NCBI GenBank assembly: GCA_017622875.1
Contig: JAGAQG010000060.1
Location: 1-40,585, forward strand
Length of the DNA stretch: 40,585 bases
From: Lachnospiraceae bacterium
GTDB taxonomy: Bacteria > Bacillota > Clostridia > Lachnospirales > Lachnospiraceae
Reading direction: 5' to 3'
The stretch's first letter is position 1; each line of letters begins with the position of its first letter. A program made the position numbers and the translations under genes. The notes under the pieces were generated by a model. The model worked only from the letters and a program-made list of their open reading frames with translations, was not told the DNA's origin and made no database searches. Below are positions 17,065 to 26,139 of this stretch, in pieces.

Positions 17065-18696
17065 CTAGTTATTATTGCAAAGTGATCTCACTTCGCTGCT
17101 CCATGGAGCAAGTTTTTCAAGCTGTTCATCAGACCATGCGTTGGATGGTCTGTGTTCCAACAGTAAATTCAAATATTTATAAATGTTAAGGTCATGTGCT
17201 TTTGCCATTTCTACCATGCTGTAGACAGTGGCACTGGCTTTGGCTCCTTCTGGTGATTCGCTGAACAGCCAGTTTTTGCGACCGACGGTAAATGGTCGGA
17301 TAGCATTTTCACTCAAGTTGTTGGAAAAACTACAGCGACCATCTTCCAGATAAGTTTCCAATGTATCACGGCGATTTTTGATGTAGGTAATCGCTTTATC
17401 CATACGTGAATTCTTAATCGGATTTTGTAATTCAAGCCACGACCAAAAAGCCTCCAGGATTGGGTTTTCCTTTTGGAGACGAAGCGTTTTTCGATCTTCA
17501 TATGAGACGTGTTTCTTGTTGATCCAGTCTTCATACTCAAAGAGTTTGTTGCAATACTGTACACCTTGAACTGCCGGATTGCTATAATCGTATTGCCTGC
17601 CTTTCGGTACAGCATCTATCAGGTACCTTCTGACATGAGCCCAACATGAGCATCGCTTAATGTCAGGAACCTTGTTATAGCCTTAATATCCATCGCATTC
17701 CAGATAGCCTTTAAAACCTTTCAGAAATGTTTTGGCATTATCTCTGGCTCTGGTTTCAGAGTAGCCATAAAGGATTATCACGGGTTCTCCATCCTCTCCT
17801 GTGCGGTAAAGCCACATGTAGGATTTAGACTGCGGGCGACGACCTGGCTCATCTAATACTTGCGTTGTTGTTTCGTCTGCCATTAAAAACTCTCTTTCCA
17901 GAAGTTTTCGATGGAAGAATTCATACATCGGTTCAAAGTAGTGTGATGCACAATAGATAATCCAGTTGGCAAGTGTGGAACGGCTTAGGTCAATGCCATA
18001 CTGTTTCCAGTCTTTTTCCTGCCTGTAAAGTGGAATACTGTTTGCATACTTCTGATACATTGTCCATGCTACAGAAGATGGGGAAGCAAGACTGTGCTTC
18101 ATCAATGGTTTGTATTCTGTTGTAGCTTTTATGATGTATGGCTCATCTGTTTCTTTACATTCAGGACAGCCATAATGTAAACTGATATACTTTTTGACCT
18201 TGACCTGCGCAGGGATATATTCAATTTCATGACGGATTGTTTCCCTGCCGATTGGTTCCAACTCAGTTCCGCATTGAGGGCATATTTTATCTTCAGCAGG
18301 TACATCAATAATGACTTCTTCAACAGGAATTCCTTTTAGTTTTTCTGCTAAAGTAGTCTTTGCCTTACGTGTATGAGATTTTACGGTGGTTTCGATATCC
18401 GGAACAGATGATTCTTCATTCTGGCAGCATTCTGCTTCATTGAAAAGATTCAATTGCCCTTCGATATCATCTGTTCTTCGTTCACTGGAGCTTCCGAACA
18501 GTTTCTTTGTCAAGAAGTCAATCTGTTCTTTTAATACTGCATTCTGTTTTGCCTGTTCAGCTTCACGTTCTTTTGCTGCATTTAATGTTTCCTGCAGTGA
18601 AACTATGAGCTGTGTTTGTGCGGCTATTGTAGTATTAAGTTGTGAGATGGTATCTTTCAGTTCACGGAACTGGATATCTTTTGTATCTCTGACCAC
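17065..18696 (-). pseudogene. tnpC: IS66 TnpC transposase, broken by an in-frame TAA at codon 338
   Basis: DDE-type transposase of IS66; the full reading would be 543 residues from ATG 18696. An N-terminal coiled coil (TISQLNTTIAAQTQLIVSLQ) leads to a zinc-ribbon-like segment (CPQCGTEL, then CPECK) and the catalytic domain, with the first Asp in MADETTTQVLDE and the second near YLECDGY. TAA at 17685-17683 directly follows ECDGY; the frame then continues GYNKVPDIKRCSCWAHVRR, the usual next segment, through NLSENAIRPFTVGRKNWLFS (catalytic Glu) to 17065. A CAA (Gln) to TAA change explains it. The product lacks the last catalytic residue and should be inactive. Confidence 0.9.
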
Positions 18697-18780
18697 TGTT
18701 TTTCTCCTTAAATCTGGTGCTTTTATTATACCAGATTTGAGGCATATATTAAACCAAAAGACGTGAAAAACCTTGTAAAA

Positions 18781-19122
18781 TCAAGGGTTCCCAATGGCTT
18801 TGGGCTGCTCGATATCGAGCCCTGACATCAGCCAGTCGAACTGCTTCCAAGTCAAAGGACGTACTTCTGATTGATTACGCGGCCACTGGTATCGGCCTTC
18901 GACAGCAAGCTTTTTATATAAAAGTACGAAGCCGTCACTTTCCCATAGCAAGGCTTTGATTCGATCATTTCTTCTTCCGCAGAAGAGATAAAGTGCACTC
19001 CGCCGGGGATCCATGTGCAGCTCATTCTCCACAAGCGCACAAAGACCATCTATGGACTTACGCATATCGGTGTATCCACAAACGATATAGATTTCATCAA
19101 CGAGAGAAATATCACCTAGCAT
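18781..19122 (-). CDS. tnpB: IS66 accessory protein TnpB
   Basis: A 113-aa protein with the family signature VCGYTDMRKSIDGLCALVE, then LYLFCGRRNDRIKALLWESDGFVLLYKKL. TnpB (IS66 Orf2) is needed with TnpA and TnpC for transposition, but its biochemical role is not settled. It overlaps the end of tnpA by 7 bp, the usual coupled arrangement, and is 84 bp upstream of tnpC. Full length and intact. Confidence 0.93.
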   Translation of the reverse strand: MLGDISLVDEIYIVCGYTDMRKSIDGLCALVENELHMDPRRSALYLFCGRRNDRIKALLWESDGFVLLYKKLAVEGRYQWPRNQSEVRPLTWKQFDWLMSGLDIEQPKAIGNP

Positions 19123-19526
19123 GGCACACCTCGAAGAAAACGTAGCACGGATACCAGAAGTTCCGGATTAACATCCTTTGGGATTTCAAGTTTTGCACCA
19201 TTTAATTCTAATTTTAAAGTAGAACTACTTTCTGATTTCGGTAATGGAAATCTTTGTGTCGGAACCGATTCAACAAATGACGTATCTGGTATTAAATCCA
19301 CTTTCACTACATCCTGATGTGGCAATGGCAGGAATTCTTCCTTGCCTGCTGGATCTGGGATTTCACAGCCTTTCTTACGAAGTCTTGATACCCAGTTATA
19401 AAATGTACTGGCTTGAATCCCATTTTCTTCACACCAGCGAGCATCAGACAAACCACTTTGACGACATTCCATAACAAGCCGGTATTGTTCTGCTGGGGAT
19501 GTACGCGGTCTACGCATAAATAGCAA
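19116..19526 (-). CDS. tnpA: IS66 protein TnpA (HTH, IS3-Orf1-like)
   Basis: A 136-aa protein whose first 55 residues form a transposase-type HTH (SPAEQYRLVMECRQSGLSDA, then WCEENGIQASTFYNWVSRLR), with a less conserved C-terminal half. In IS66 it is the first gene and probably binds the element's ends. It starts at ATG 19526, about 140 bp inside the inverted repeat, on the minus strand. Intact. Confidence 0.9.
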   Translation of the reverse strand: MLFMRRPRTSPAEQYRLVMECRQSGLSDARWCEENGIQASTFYNWVSRLRKKGCEIPDPAGKEEFLPLPHQDVVKVDLIPDTSFVESVPTQRFPLPKSESSSTLKLELNGAKLEIPKDVNPELLVSVLRFLRGVPC

Positions 19527-19643
19527 CCTCCATAATAAAGTGTAGTAAAATGCTCACTAATTCACATCCTGTCAATACGAAACTGGAGTGAAGTTTTCGC
19601 ATCCTCGCTATTTATTATGGAAAATTTTTGAATTTTGCACAAG

Positions 19644-19666
19644 CCGCTGGATTATAAGGCGCTTAC
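19644..19666. repeat. IS66 inverted repeat, tnpA end
   Basis: Reads CCGCTGGATTATAAGGCGCTTAC, the complement of the repeat at 16985-17007 with one mismatch. The unrecognised long gene begins within a few bases outside it. Confidence 0.88.
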
Positions 19667-19672
19667 TCTAAA

Positions 19673-21156
19673 TCTGTGCAGAAAAAAGAATGGGAAAGCG
19701 TATATGAAGAAACATTACAATTAGTAAAAGCATTTCCACTTGCAGACAAAAGAAAAGTAAACTGTAGAGGAATTAATACGATTTGTTTAGTTCCTACAGA
19801 AGAAAGAGAAGAATGCTATGGGTGGAATCACGAAAAAAAGAGAACAGTTTGGAGAGTGGTCGGAGATTATGAAACAATGCATACTGCAGAAGAATATTCT
19901 TTGGAAAGAGAGTTGATTGAAGACGAAGATATTGAAACTGATGCAGGAGATGCTTTGCTGGGAGTGTTGCCGGCCTATTTGAATTATGACTGGGAAGATC
20001 CGCTATGCAGCCATATCTACGAGATATGGGGTGCTAAAACACAAGGAGAACCTTATCATATATATCTTCTTGCGATTGCATGTTTGATTGAGTCTCGTTT
20101 GAAAAATAAAGCATTTGTATATGGAGACATTACAAAAGGTCAGTGTAAGCATGCGGTAGCATTGGCTAATAAATACCTCAAAGAACCGATTGATATTCCG
20201 GATCGCTGTGACATGGAACGATTATGGAAAAGGATAATGAACTTACCACTTAGTAAGCGTGAACAAATTAAGGCATTTGAACGTTTTTATCTGGGAATGA
20301 AAGGAGCAGAATTCGGAGACTCTGTTCGTAATTTGTGTTCTAAAACAGTGTGGGATGAGTATTGGAGAGAAGAATTTAAAAACGTCAGTATTGGTACCTA
20401 TGGCTTTGATGAAATGATCAAGAAATATCTTTTATGGGGATTTAGTCTGGAAGAACTATGTTCTTTTGTTGACTATAATGATGAAAAGAATAATCCGCAG
20501 TATGATAAATTTGTGAAAATAATAATGGATTCTAAGCTTCATCTACAAGAGAAAAATTGTGATGATATATTAGAAATAGATCAGGATGAATCTCAGCCAT
20601 ATAGTATTTATACTCTCATGGCCCAGTTTGCATTTATGGGAGCAAGAAATAAAAAAGTTGACAGGTATATTCCTATTGAAGATATCCGAGCTGCATTGAA
20701 GAGAGGAATGCCTGAATGCAGTAACATTGATTTGATGATAGATGAGTATCTTGAAAAAGAAACGTCTGTTGTTACAGAGGCAGAAGGCGAGAAGAGTGAA
20801 GAAGATGCATCAGAAGTTTTTCGTGAGTTTATGGATATACAGCGTCAAACTGTTATGGATACTAAAAAGAAGTACGATATATCTGATTACGAGGAGGATT
20901 ACATAGCGCGGAATATAACGATTTTTGCAAACAATACCCAGAATGTAAAATTGAATTAAAACAGACTGGAAAGAAATATCATGACCGTTATATCGTAATA
21001 GATTATGGTACAGAAAAGGAAAAAATATTTCATTGTGGTCCATCATCTAAAGATGGTGGGATGAGAATCGGGTCCATAGTTGAAATCAGGGAACGGGAAG
21101 CGTATCATACATTAGTGGATGAATTACTCAAAATGCCAGTGTTACAATTAGCCTAG
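19673..21156 (+). pseudogene. Large unrecognised protein, start lost at IS66, frameshifted near the end, with an HDR-type tail
   Basis: The first 427 codons (from GTG 19676 to 20959) encode a soluble, acidic protein without a family I can name; conserved-looking segments are GDALLGVLPAYLNYDWEDP and AFVYGDITKGQCKHAVALAN, followed by a Glu-rich C-terminus. No ribosome site precedes GTG 19676 and the frame is open back to the IS66 end, so the true N-terminus is probably gone. Near 20929-20931 a missing A shifts the frame; in the next frame the reading goes on as KQYPECKIELKQTGKKYHDR, IVIDY, FHCGPSSKDGG and LVDELLKMPVL to TAG 21154-21156. That HDR...SSKD tail resembles the phospholipase-D-like C-terminus of ORF6N-type proteins. 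Whether the two parts were always one gene, or were joined by deletion, cannot be decided here. Confidence 0.55.
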
Positions 21157-21175
21157 AAGTGAAACGACTGCATTT

Positions 21176-21292
21176 ATGGATGTTTCAGAAGATAGCAAAG
21201 ATTATAAAAAACAGTTGAAAAAACTGGAAAGTATGATAAAATTTAAAATTGCGAGTGGATAACCATTCCCTAAGCGGGGGTGGTTATTTTTA
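21176..21292 (+). promoter_or_regulatory. Intergenic region before parE: short ORF, promoter and terminator-like hairpin
   Basis: A 28-codon open frame (21176-21262, with KKQLKKLESMIKFKIASG) has no ribosome site and may be debris. Over it lie TTGAAA (21215-21220) and TAAAAT (21237-21242) with a 16-bp spacer, a candidate parE promoter. The inverted repeat AACCATTCCC/GGGGGTGGTT (21261-21285, two G-U pairs) followed by ATTTTTAT is a terminator for the upstream gene, or, if the promoter is used, an attenuator in the parE leader. Confidence 0.5.
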
Positions 21293-21312
21293 TATAGAAA
21301 AGGAGAAGGCAT

Positions 21313-23235
21313 ATGGCGAAGAAACAGACCTATGATGCTGGAAGTATTTCGGTATTAGAAGGCCTTGAGGCAGTAAGAAAACGTCCGGGGATGTATATCG
21401 GAAGTGTTTCCAGAAAAGGTTTAAACCATTTGATTTATGAAATCGTAGACAATGCGGTGGATGAACATCTGGCAGGACACTGTAACACAATTGAAGTATA
21501 TCTGGAAAAAGACGGTTCCTGTACTGTCAATGACGATGGACGAGGAATTCCGGTAGGAATGCATGAAAAAGGGATGTCAGCGGCGCGTCTTGTATTTACC
21601 ACATTGCATGCAGGCGGTAAATTTGATGATTCCGTATATAAGACAAGCGGTGGTCTGCACGGTGTCGGTTCGTCAGTAGTCAATGCCCTGTCTACCTATA
21701 TGGATGTTCAGATCAGCAGAGAAGGTGCCATTCATCATGACCGTTATGAACGAGGAATTCCGGTCATCGAGCTGGAAGACGGACTTTTGCCGATCATTGG
21801 AAAAACAAGAAAAACAGGGACAAAGGTAAATTTCCTGCCAGACCCTGAAATTTTTGAAAAGACAAAATTTAAAGAAGACGAAGTTATCAGCCGACTTCAT
21901 GAAACAGCCTATCTGAATCCGGAATTGACGATTATTTTTGAAGACCGTCGTGGAGCGGAAGTGAACCACATGGAATTCCATGAACCGGACGGTATCATTG
22001 GATTTGTAAAGGATATTAATAAGAAGAGCGAAGCGCTTCATGATGTCATTTATTTCAAAGGAGAATCCGAAGGAATCACAGTGGAAGGTGCGTTCCAGTA
22101 CATTAATGAGTTCCATGAAAATGTACTCGGCTTCTGTAACAATATTTACAATGCAGAGGGCGGTACTCATTTAACTGGTTTTAAGACAGCATTTACCACA
22201 ATCATGAACAGCTACGCCAGAGAAATCGGTGTATTAAAAGAAAAGGATGCGAACTTTACAGGTGCGGATATCCGTAATGGTATGACTGCGGTGATCTCTA
22301 TAAAACATCCGGCACCGCGTTTCGAAGGCCAGACAAAGACAAAACTGGACAATCAGGATGCATCAAAAGCGACAGCGAAAGTGGCTTCTGATGAGCTTCC
22401 AAGATTTTTTGATAGAAATTTAGAAACATTAAAGAACATTTTAAGCTGTGCGGAAAAAGCAGCCAAAATCCGTAAATCTGAGGAAAGAGCAAAGACCAAC
22501 CTGCTCACGAAGCAGAAATATTCCTTTGATTCCAATGGAAAGCTGGCAAACTGCGAAAGCCGCGATGCTTCCAAATGTGAAATCTTCATCGTCGAAGGGG
22601 ATTCTGCGGGCGGTTCTGCAAAAACAGCCAGAGACCGTAACTATCAGGCAATCCTTCCGATCCGCGGTAAGATTTTGAACGTAGAAAAAGCAAGCATTGA
22701 CAAAGTCCTTGCAAATGCGGAGATTAAAACAATGATCAATGCATTTGGCTGTGGCTTCTCAGAAGGCTACGGAAACGACTTTGATATCACAAAGCTTCGC
22801 TATGACAAGATTATCATTATGGCCGATGCTGACGTGGATGGTGCACATATCAGCACACTTTTGCTGACCTTGTTCTACCGTTTTATGCCGGAACTGATCT
22901 ATGAAGGCCATGTTTATATTGCGATGCCGCCTCTTTATAAGGCAATGCCAAAGGTAGGGGAAGAAGAATACCTCTACGATGACAGAGCATTGGAAGAGTA
23001 CCGTAAACGCCATAAGGGCAGCTTTACTTTACAGCGTTACAAAGGTCTTGGTGAAATGGATGCAGACCAGCTTTGGGAAACTACATTGAATCCGGAAACC
23101 CGTATTTTGAAACGTGTGGAGATTGAGGATGCCAGAATGGCTTCTGACGTAACAGAGATGCTCATGGGTACGGATGTTCCGCCGCGTCGTGCATTCATTC
23201 ACGAGCACGCAACCGATGCGGAATTAGACTTTTAA
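21313..23235 (+). CDS. parE: DNA topoisomerase IV subunit B (ParE)
   Basis: ATPase subunit of a type IIA topoisomerase, 640 aa. The GHKL ATPase part shows EIVDNAVDEH, DDGRGIPVG and TSGGLHGVGSSVVNAL; the TOPRIM domain shows EGDSAGGSAK and DADVDGAHI; the end reads LQRYKGLGEMD. The length of about 640 and pairing with a ParC-like subunit 12 bp downstream, away from dnaN and recF, favour topoisomerase IV over the oriC-linked gyrase. It decatenates daughter chromosomes. AGGAGAAGG precedes ATG 21313. Intact, first gene of the core region. Confidence 0.88.
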   Translation: MAKKQTYDAGSISVLEGLEAVRKRPGMYIGSVSRKGLNHLIYEIVDNAVDEHLAGHCNTIEVYLEKDGSCTVNDDGRGIPVGMHEKGMSAARLVFTTLHAGGKFDDSVYKTSGGLHGVGSSVVNALSTYMDVQISREGAIHHDRYERGIPVIELEDGLLPIIGKTRKTGTKVNFLPDPEIFEKTKFKEDEVISRLHETAYLNPELTIIFEDRRGAEVNHMEFHEPDGIIGFVKDINKKSEALHDVIYFKGESEGITVEGAFQYINEFHENVLGFCNNIYNAEGGTHLTGFKTAFTTIMNSYAREIGVLKEKDANFTGADIRNGMTAVISIKHPAPRFEGQTKTKLDNQDASKATAKVASDELPRFFDRNLETLKNILSCAEKAAKIRKSEERAKTNLLTKQKYSFDSNGKLANCESRDASKCEIFIVEGDSAGGSAKTARDRNYQAILPIRGKILNVEKASIDKVLANAEIKTMINAFGCGFSEGYGNDFDITKLRYDKIIIMADADVDGAHISTLLLTLFYRFMPELIYEGHVYIAMPPLYKAMPKVGEEEYLYDDRALEEYRKRHKGSFTLQRYKGLGEMDADQLWETTLNPETRILKRVEIEDARMASDVTEMLMGTDVPPRRAFIHEHATDAELDF

Positions 23236-23247
23236 GGAGGAAGGCAG

Positions 23248-25479
23248 ATGGAAGAGAGAATTATCAGAACCGAATATTCGGAAGTTATGCAGAAGTCGTA
23301 CATCGACTATGCTATGAGCGTTATCATCGCCAGAGCCCTTCCGGATGTAAGAGACGGTTTAAAGCCGGTTCAGCGTCGTACCCTGTACGATATGCATGAA
23401 CTGGGAATTAAATATGACAAACCATACAGAAAATGTGCCCGTATCGTCGGAGATACTATGGGTAAATATCACCCACATGGCGACAGTTCCATTTATGATG
23501 CACTGGTTGTCATGGCACAGGATTTTAAAAAAGGAATGCCGCTGGTAGACGGTCACGGTAACTTCGGCTCTATCGAGGGTGACGGAGCTGCGGCAATGCG
23601 ATATACAGAAGCGAGACTTCAAAAGGTAACACAGGAAGTGTTCTTAAATGATCTCGATAAAGATGTGGTAGATTTCATGCCAAACTTTGACGAGACAGAA
23701 AAAGAGCCGACAGTGCTTCCGGTACGTGTACCGAACCTGCTGATCAACGGTACAGAAGGTATCGCGGTAGGTATGGCGACCAATGTGCCGCCTCACAACT
23801 TCGGAGAAGTCATGGAAGCTGCCAAAGCATACATGAAAAATCCAAAGATTACTACAGAGGAATTGCTTGAAATCATGCCGGGACCGGATTTCCCGACAGG
23901 TGGTATCGTTATTAACAAAGACGAGCTGAAAGATATCTACGAAACCGGTATGGGTAAGATTAAAATCCGCGGTAAAGTAGAAGTGGAAAGCTTAAAGGGC
24001 GGTAAGGAACGTCTGGTCATTACAGAAATTCCGTACACCATGATTGGTAACAATATCGCGAAATTTTTGAATGATATTGTAAGCTTGATTGAAACGAAGA
24101 AAACAACGGACATTGTAGATATTTCCAATCAGTCATCCAAGGAAGGAATCCGCATTGTTCTGGAACTGAAAAAAGGCGCAGATGTTAACAATTTAAAGAA
24201 TTTGCTCTATAAAAAGACAAAACTGGAAGATACCTTTGGTGTTAATATTCTGGCGGTAGCAGACGGAAGACCAGAAACATTGGGACTTCGAAAAGTGCTG
24301 GAGCATTACGTGGACTTCCAGTATGAGCTTGCCGGAAGAAAATATAAGACTCTGCTGAACCGTGAACTGGATAAGAAAGAAATTCAGGAAGGTCTCATTA
24401 AAGCATGTGACGTTATCGACCTGATCATCGAAATCTTACGAGGCAGTAAAAATGTCAAAGATGCCAAGGCATGCTTGACACGAGGGGAAACGAAAGATAT
24501 TAAATTCCGTTCGAAAGCATCGGAAGAGGATGCCAAGAAGCTTCATTTTACAGAGCGCCAGACCCAGGCAATTTTGGAAATGAGACTGCAGAAGCTGATC
24601 GGTCTGGAAGTAGAAGCGCTGATTCGTGAGCATGAAGAAACATTGAAGAAGATTGCCTTCTATATGGATGTATTGGAAAACCATAAGACCATGACAAAGG
24701 TTCTGTTAAAGGAAATGGATGGATATAAGAAAGAATATTCCCGTCCAAGAAGAACAGTCATTGAAAATGCAGAGGCTGCAGTTTACGAGGAAAAGAAAAT
24801 CGAAGAAGCACCAGTTATGTTCTTAATGGACCGTTTCGGTTACGCAAAGACCATCGATATGGCGACTTATGAACGTAACAAAGAAGCTGCGGACAATGAA
24901 AATCGTCATGTGATTCAGGTGATGAATACCGGACGTCTGGCAGTATTTACAGATACAGGTAAAATGCATCAGATCAAAATGATAGATGTTCCATTTGGAA
25001 AATTCCGTGACAAGGGTGTACCAATCGACAACTACAGCAATTTTGACAGTGCAACAGAACGTGTCGTTGGTGTGTTTGCACTCAGTGATATTCTTGAAGA
25101 AAAACTGTTATTTGCAACTAAGACTGGTATGGTCAAGATTGTAGCAGGTGCAGAATTTGATGTGGCGAAGAAAACAATCGCATCTACAAAACTGGCAGAT
25201 GGCGACGAGGTGATCGGTGTATTTAAGCTGGAGGCAAGTGAATTTGTCGTTCTCCAGTCAAAAGCAGGCTATTTCTTAAAACTTGCCCTTTCGGATATTC
25301 CGGAAATGAAAAAGACCGCAGTAGGTAACCACGGTATCAAGCTTGGCGCAAAAGATGAGATTGAGCTGGCTTATGTATTTAATAAAGAAACTTCCCCGAC
25401 CATTACCTATAAAGAAAAGGAAATGGTACTCAGCAACTTAAAGGTCGCTGCGAGAAATTCTAAGGGAACGAAAAAATAA
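23248..25479 (+). CDS. parC: DNA topoisomerase IV subunit A (ParC)
   Basis: DNA-cleaving subunit, 743 aa. The catalytic Tyr is Y119 in [10 protein letters not shown]. The quinolone region reads [12 protein letters not shown] with Ser80 and Asp84, the positions where quinolone-resistance changes occur in ParC; both are of the susceptible type. The C-terminal domain lacks the QRRGGKG GyrA box; the equivalent place reads [12 protein letters not shown], which argues for ParC and against GyrA. It starts 12 bp after parE with AGGAGG upstream, so the two are co-transcribed. Intact. Confidence 0.87.
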   Translation: MEERIIRTEYSEVMQKSYIDYAMSVIIARALPDVRDGLKPVQRRTLYDMHELGIKYDKPYRKCARIVGDTMGKYHPHGDSSIYDALVVMAQDFKKGMPLVDGHGNFGSIEGDGAAAMRYTEARLQKVTQEVFLNDLDKDVVDFMPNFDETEKEPTVLPVRVPNLLINGTEGIAVGMATNVPPHNFGEVMEAAKAYMKNPKITTEELLEIMPGPDFPTGGIVINKDELKDIYETGMGKIKIRGKVEVESLKGGKERLVITEIPYTMIGNNIAKFLNDIVSLIETKKTTDIVDISNQSSKEGIRIVLELKKGADVNNLKNLLYKKTKLEDTFGVNILAVADGRPETLGLRKVLEHYVDFQYELAGRKYKTLLNRELDKKEIQEGLIKACDVIDLIIEILRGSKNVKDAKACLTRGETKDIKFRSKASEEDAKKLHFTERQTQAILEMRLQKLIGLEVEALIREHEETLKKIAFYMDVLENHKTMTKVLLKEMDGYKKEYSRPRRTVIENAEAAVYEEKKIEEAPVMFLMDRFGYAKTIDMATYERNKEAADNENRHVIQVMNTGRLAVFTDTGKMHQIKMIDVPFGKFRDKGVPIDNYSNFDSATERVVGVFALSDILEEKLLFATKTGMVKIVAGAEFDVAKKTIASTKLADGDEVIGVFKLEASEFVVLQSKAGYFLKLALSDIPEMKKTAVGNHGIKLGAKDEIELAYVFNKETSPTITYKEKEMVLSNLKVAARNSKGTKK

Positions 25480-25487
25480 GAATTCCC

Positions 25488-25515
25488 TTGCATTTTAGGT
25501 ATTTTGTGCTATAAT
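25488..25515 (+). promoter_or_regulatory. Promoter of the rimP-nusA-infB operon
   Basis: TTGCAT (25488-25493), a 16-bp spacer and TATAAT (25510-25515) with TG one base upstream (extended -10). It begins 9 bp after the parC stop. An AAGGGAA/TTCCCTT inverted repeat (25462-25489) around the parC stop overlaps its -35 box and may end the parC transcript. Confidence 0.75.
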
Positions 25516-25539
25516 ATATGCGTAACATAGTAGACCTTG

Positions 25540-25567
25540 CAAAGAGTGGACGAAAGTCCACTCTTTG
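25540..25567 (+). ncRNA. Leader hairpin upstream of rimP
   Basis: A perfect 12-bp stem (CAAAGAGTGGAC with GTCCACTCTTTG) capped by a GAAA tetraloop, about 20 bases downstream of the expected transcription start and 53 bases before rimP. Only a short broken T-run follows, so it is more likely a leader element (processing, stability or NusA-linked attenuation) than a full terminator. Confidence 0.6.
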
Positions 25568-25620
25568 TTGCTGTAAGAAAACATGTTACAACTACAACTG
25601 AATAAAGGAGGAGATTTTTC

Positions 25621-26088
25621 GTGTCAAAGAGAGAAATCTATGAAGCGAAGGCGGAAGAACTGGTTCTGCCATTAGTGGAAGCAAATAACTTTGAACTGGT
25701 CGACGTAGAATATGTCAAGGAAGCCGGCACATGGTATTTGCGCATTTACATTGACAAGGAAGGCGGTATCAATATCAACGACTGCGAGCTTGTCAGCAGA
25801 GCATTTTCAGAAATTCTGGATAAAGAAGATCCAATTGAAGATGCTTATATTTTAGAGGTAAGTTCTCCGGGACTTGGAAGACCATTAAAGAAAGATAAGG
25901 ACTTCCAGAGAAACTTAGGAGAAGAAGTAGAAGTTCGTACCTATAAGCCAATCAACAAACAGAAGGAATTTGTCGGTCTTTTGGACGCATGGGACAAAGA
26001 ATCCGTAACATTACAGTTAGAAAGCGGAGAAATGCTTACCATCGCCCGCGCTGACATTGCACTGATCAGACAATATATTGAGTTTTAA
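25621..26088 (+). CDS. rimP: Ribosome maturation factor RimP
   Basis: Assembly factor for the 30S subunit, 155 aa. Two domains: the N-terminal part (LVDVEYVKEAGTWYLRIYID) and the central motif EVSSPGLGRPLKKDKDF, which is the RimP signature, then an SH3-like C-terminus (TYKPINKQKEFVGLLDAW). The start is GTG 25621 behind AAAGGAGGAG. First gene of the conserved Firmicutes operon running to ribF. Intact and of usual length. Confidence 0.96.
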   Translation: MSKREIYEAKAEELVLPLVEANNFELVDVEYVKEAGTWYLRIYIDKEGGININDCELVSRAFSEILDKEDPIEDAYILEVSSPGLGRPLKKDKDFQRNLGEEVEVRTYKPINKQKEFVGLLDAWDKESVTLQLESGEMLTIARADIALIRQYIEF

Positions 26089-26139
26089 AATATAGATGGG
26101 CCATGCGCCCGCCATACAAAATTTGGAGGAAAAAGGAAA

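Larger units (their letters stand above)
16985..19666 (-). mobile_element. IS66-family insertion sequence (2,682 bp)
   Basis: Bounded by inverted repeats: GTAAGCGCCTTATAATCC at 16985 and its complement ending at 19666, matching over about 23 bp with one mismatch. It carries the standard tnpA, tnpB and tnpC genes on the minus strand. Partial similarity continues outward (TTTAG on both sides), so the true tips may be up to 6 bp further out. With either boundary the flanking 8 bp do not match (for example TCTTTAGT against TCTAAATC), so there is no clear target duplication. The tnpC stop makes it probably immobile on its own. Confidence 0.9.

Noticed and set aside
17313-17615. Separate minus-strand gene of 100 codons
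   Set aside because: It overlaps the TnpC reading in another frame, and the TnpC frame gives the conserved transposase sequence through this interval.
21313-25479. gyrB-gyrA
   Set aside because: The A subunit lacks the GyrA box, its quinolone region numbers as ParC (Ser80, Asp84), it is shorter than usual GyrA, and the pair is not next to dnaN or recF.
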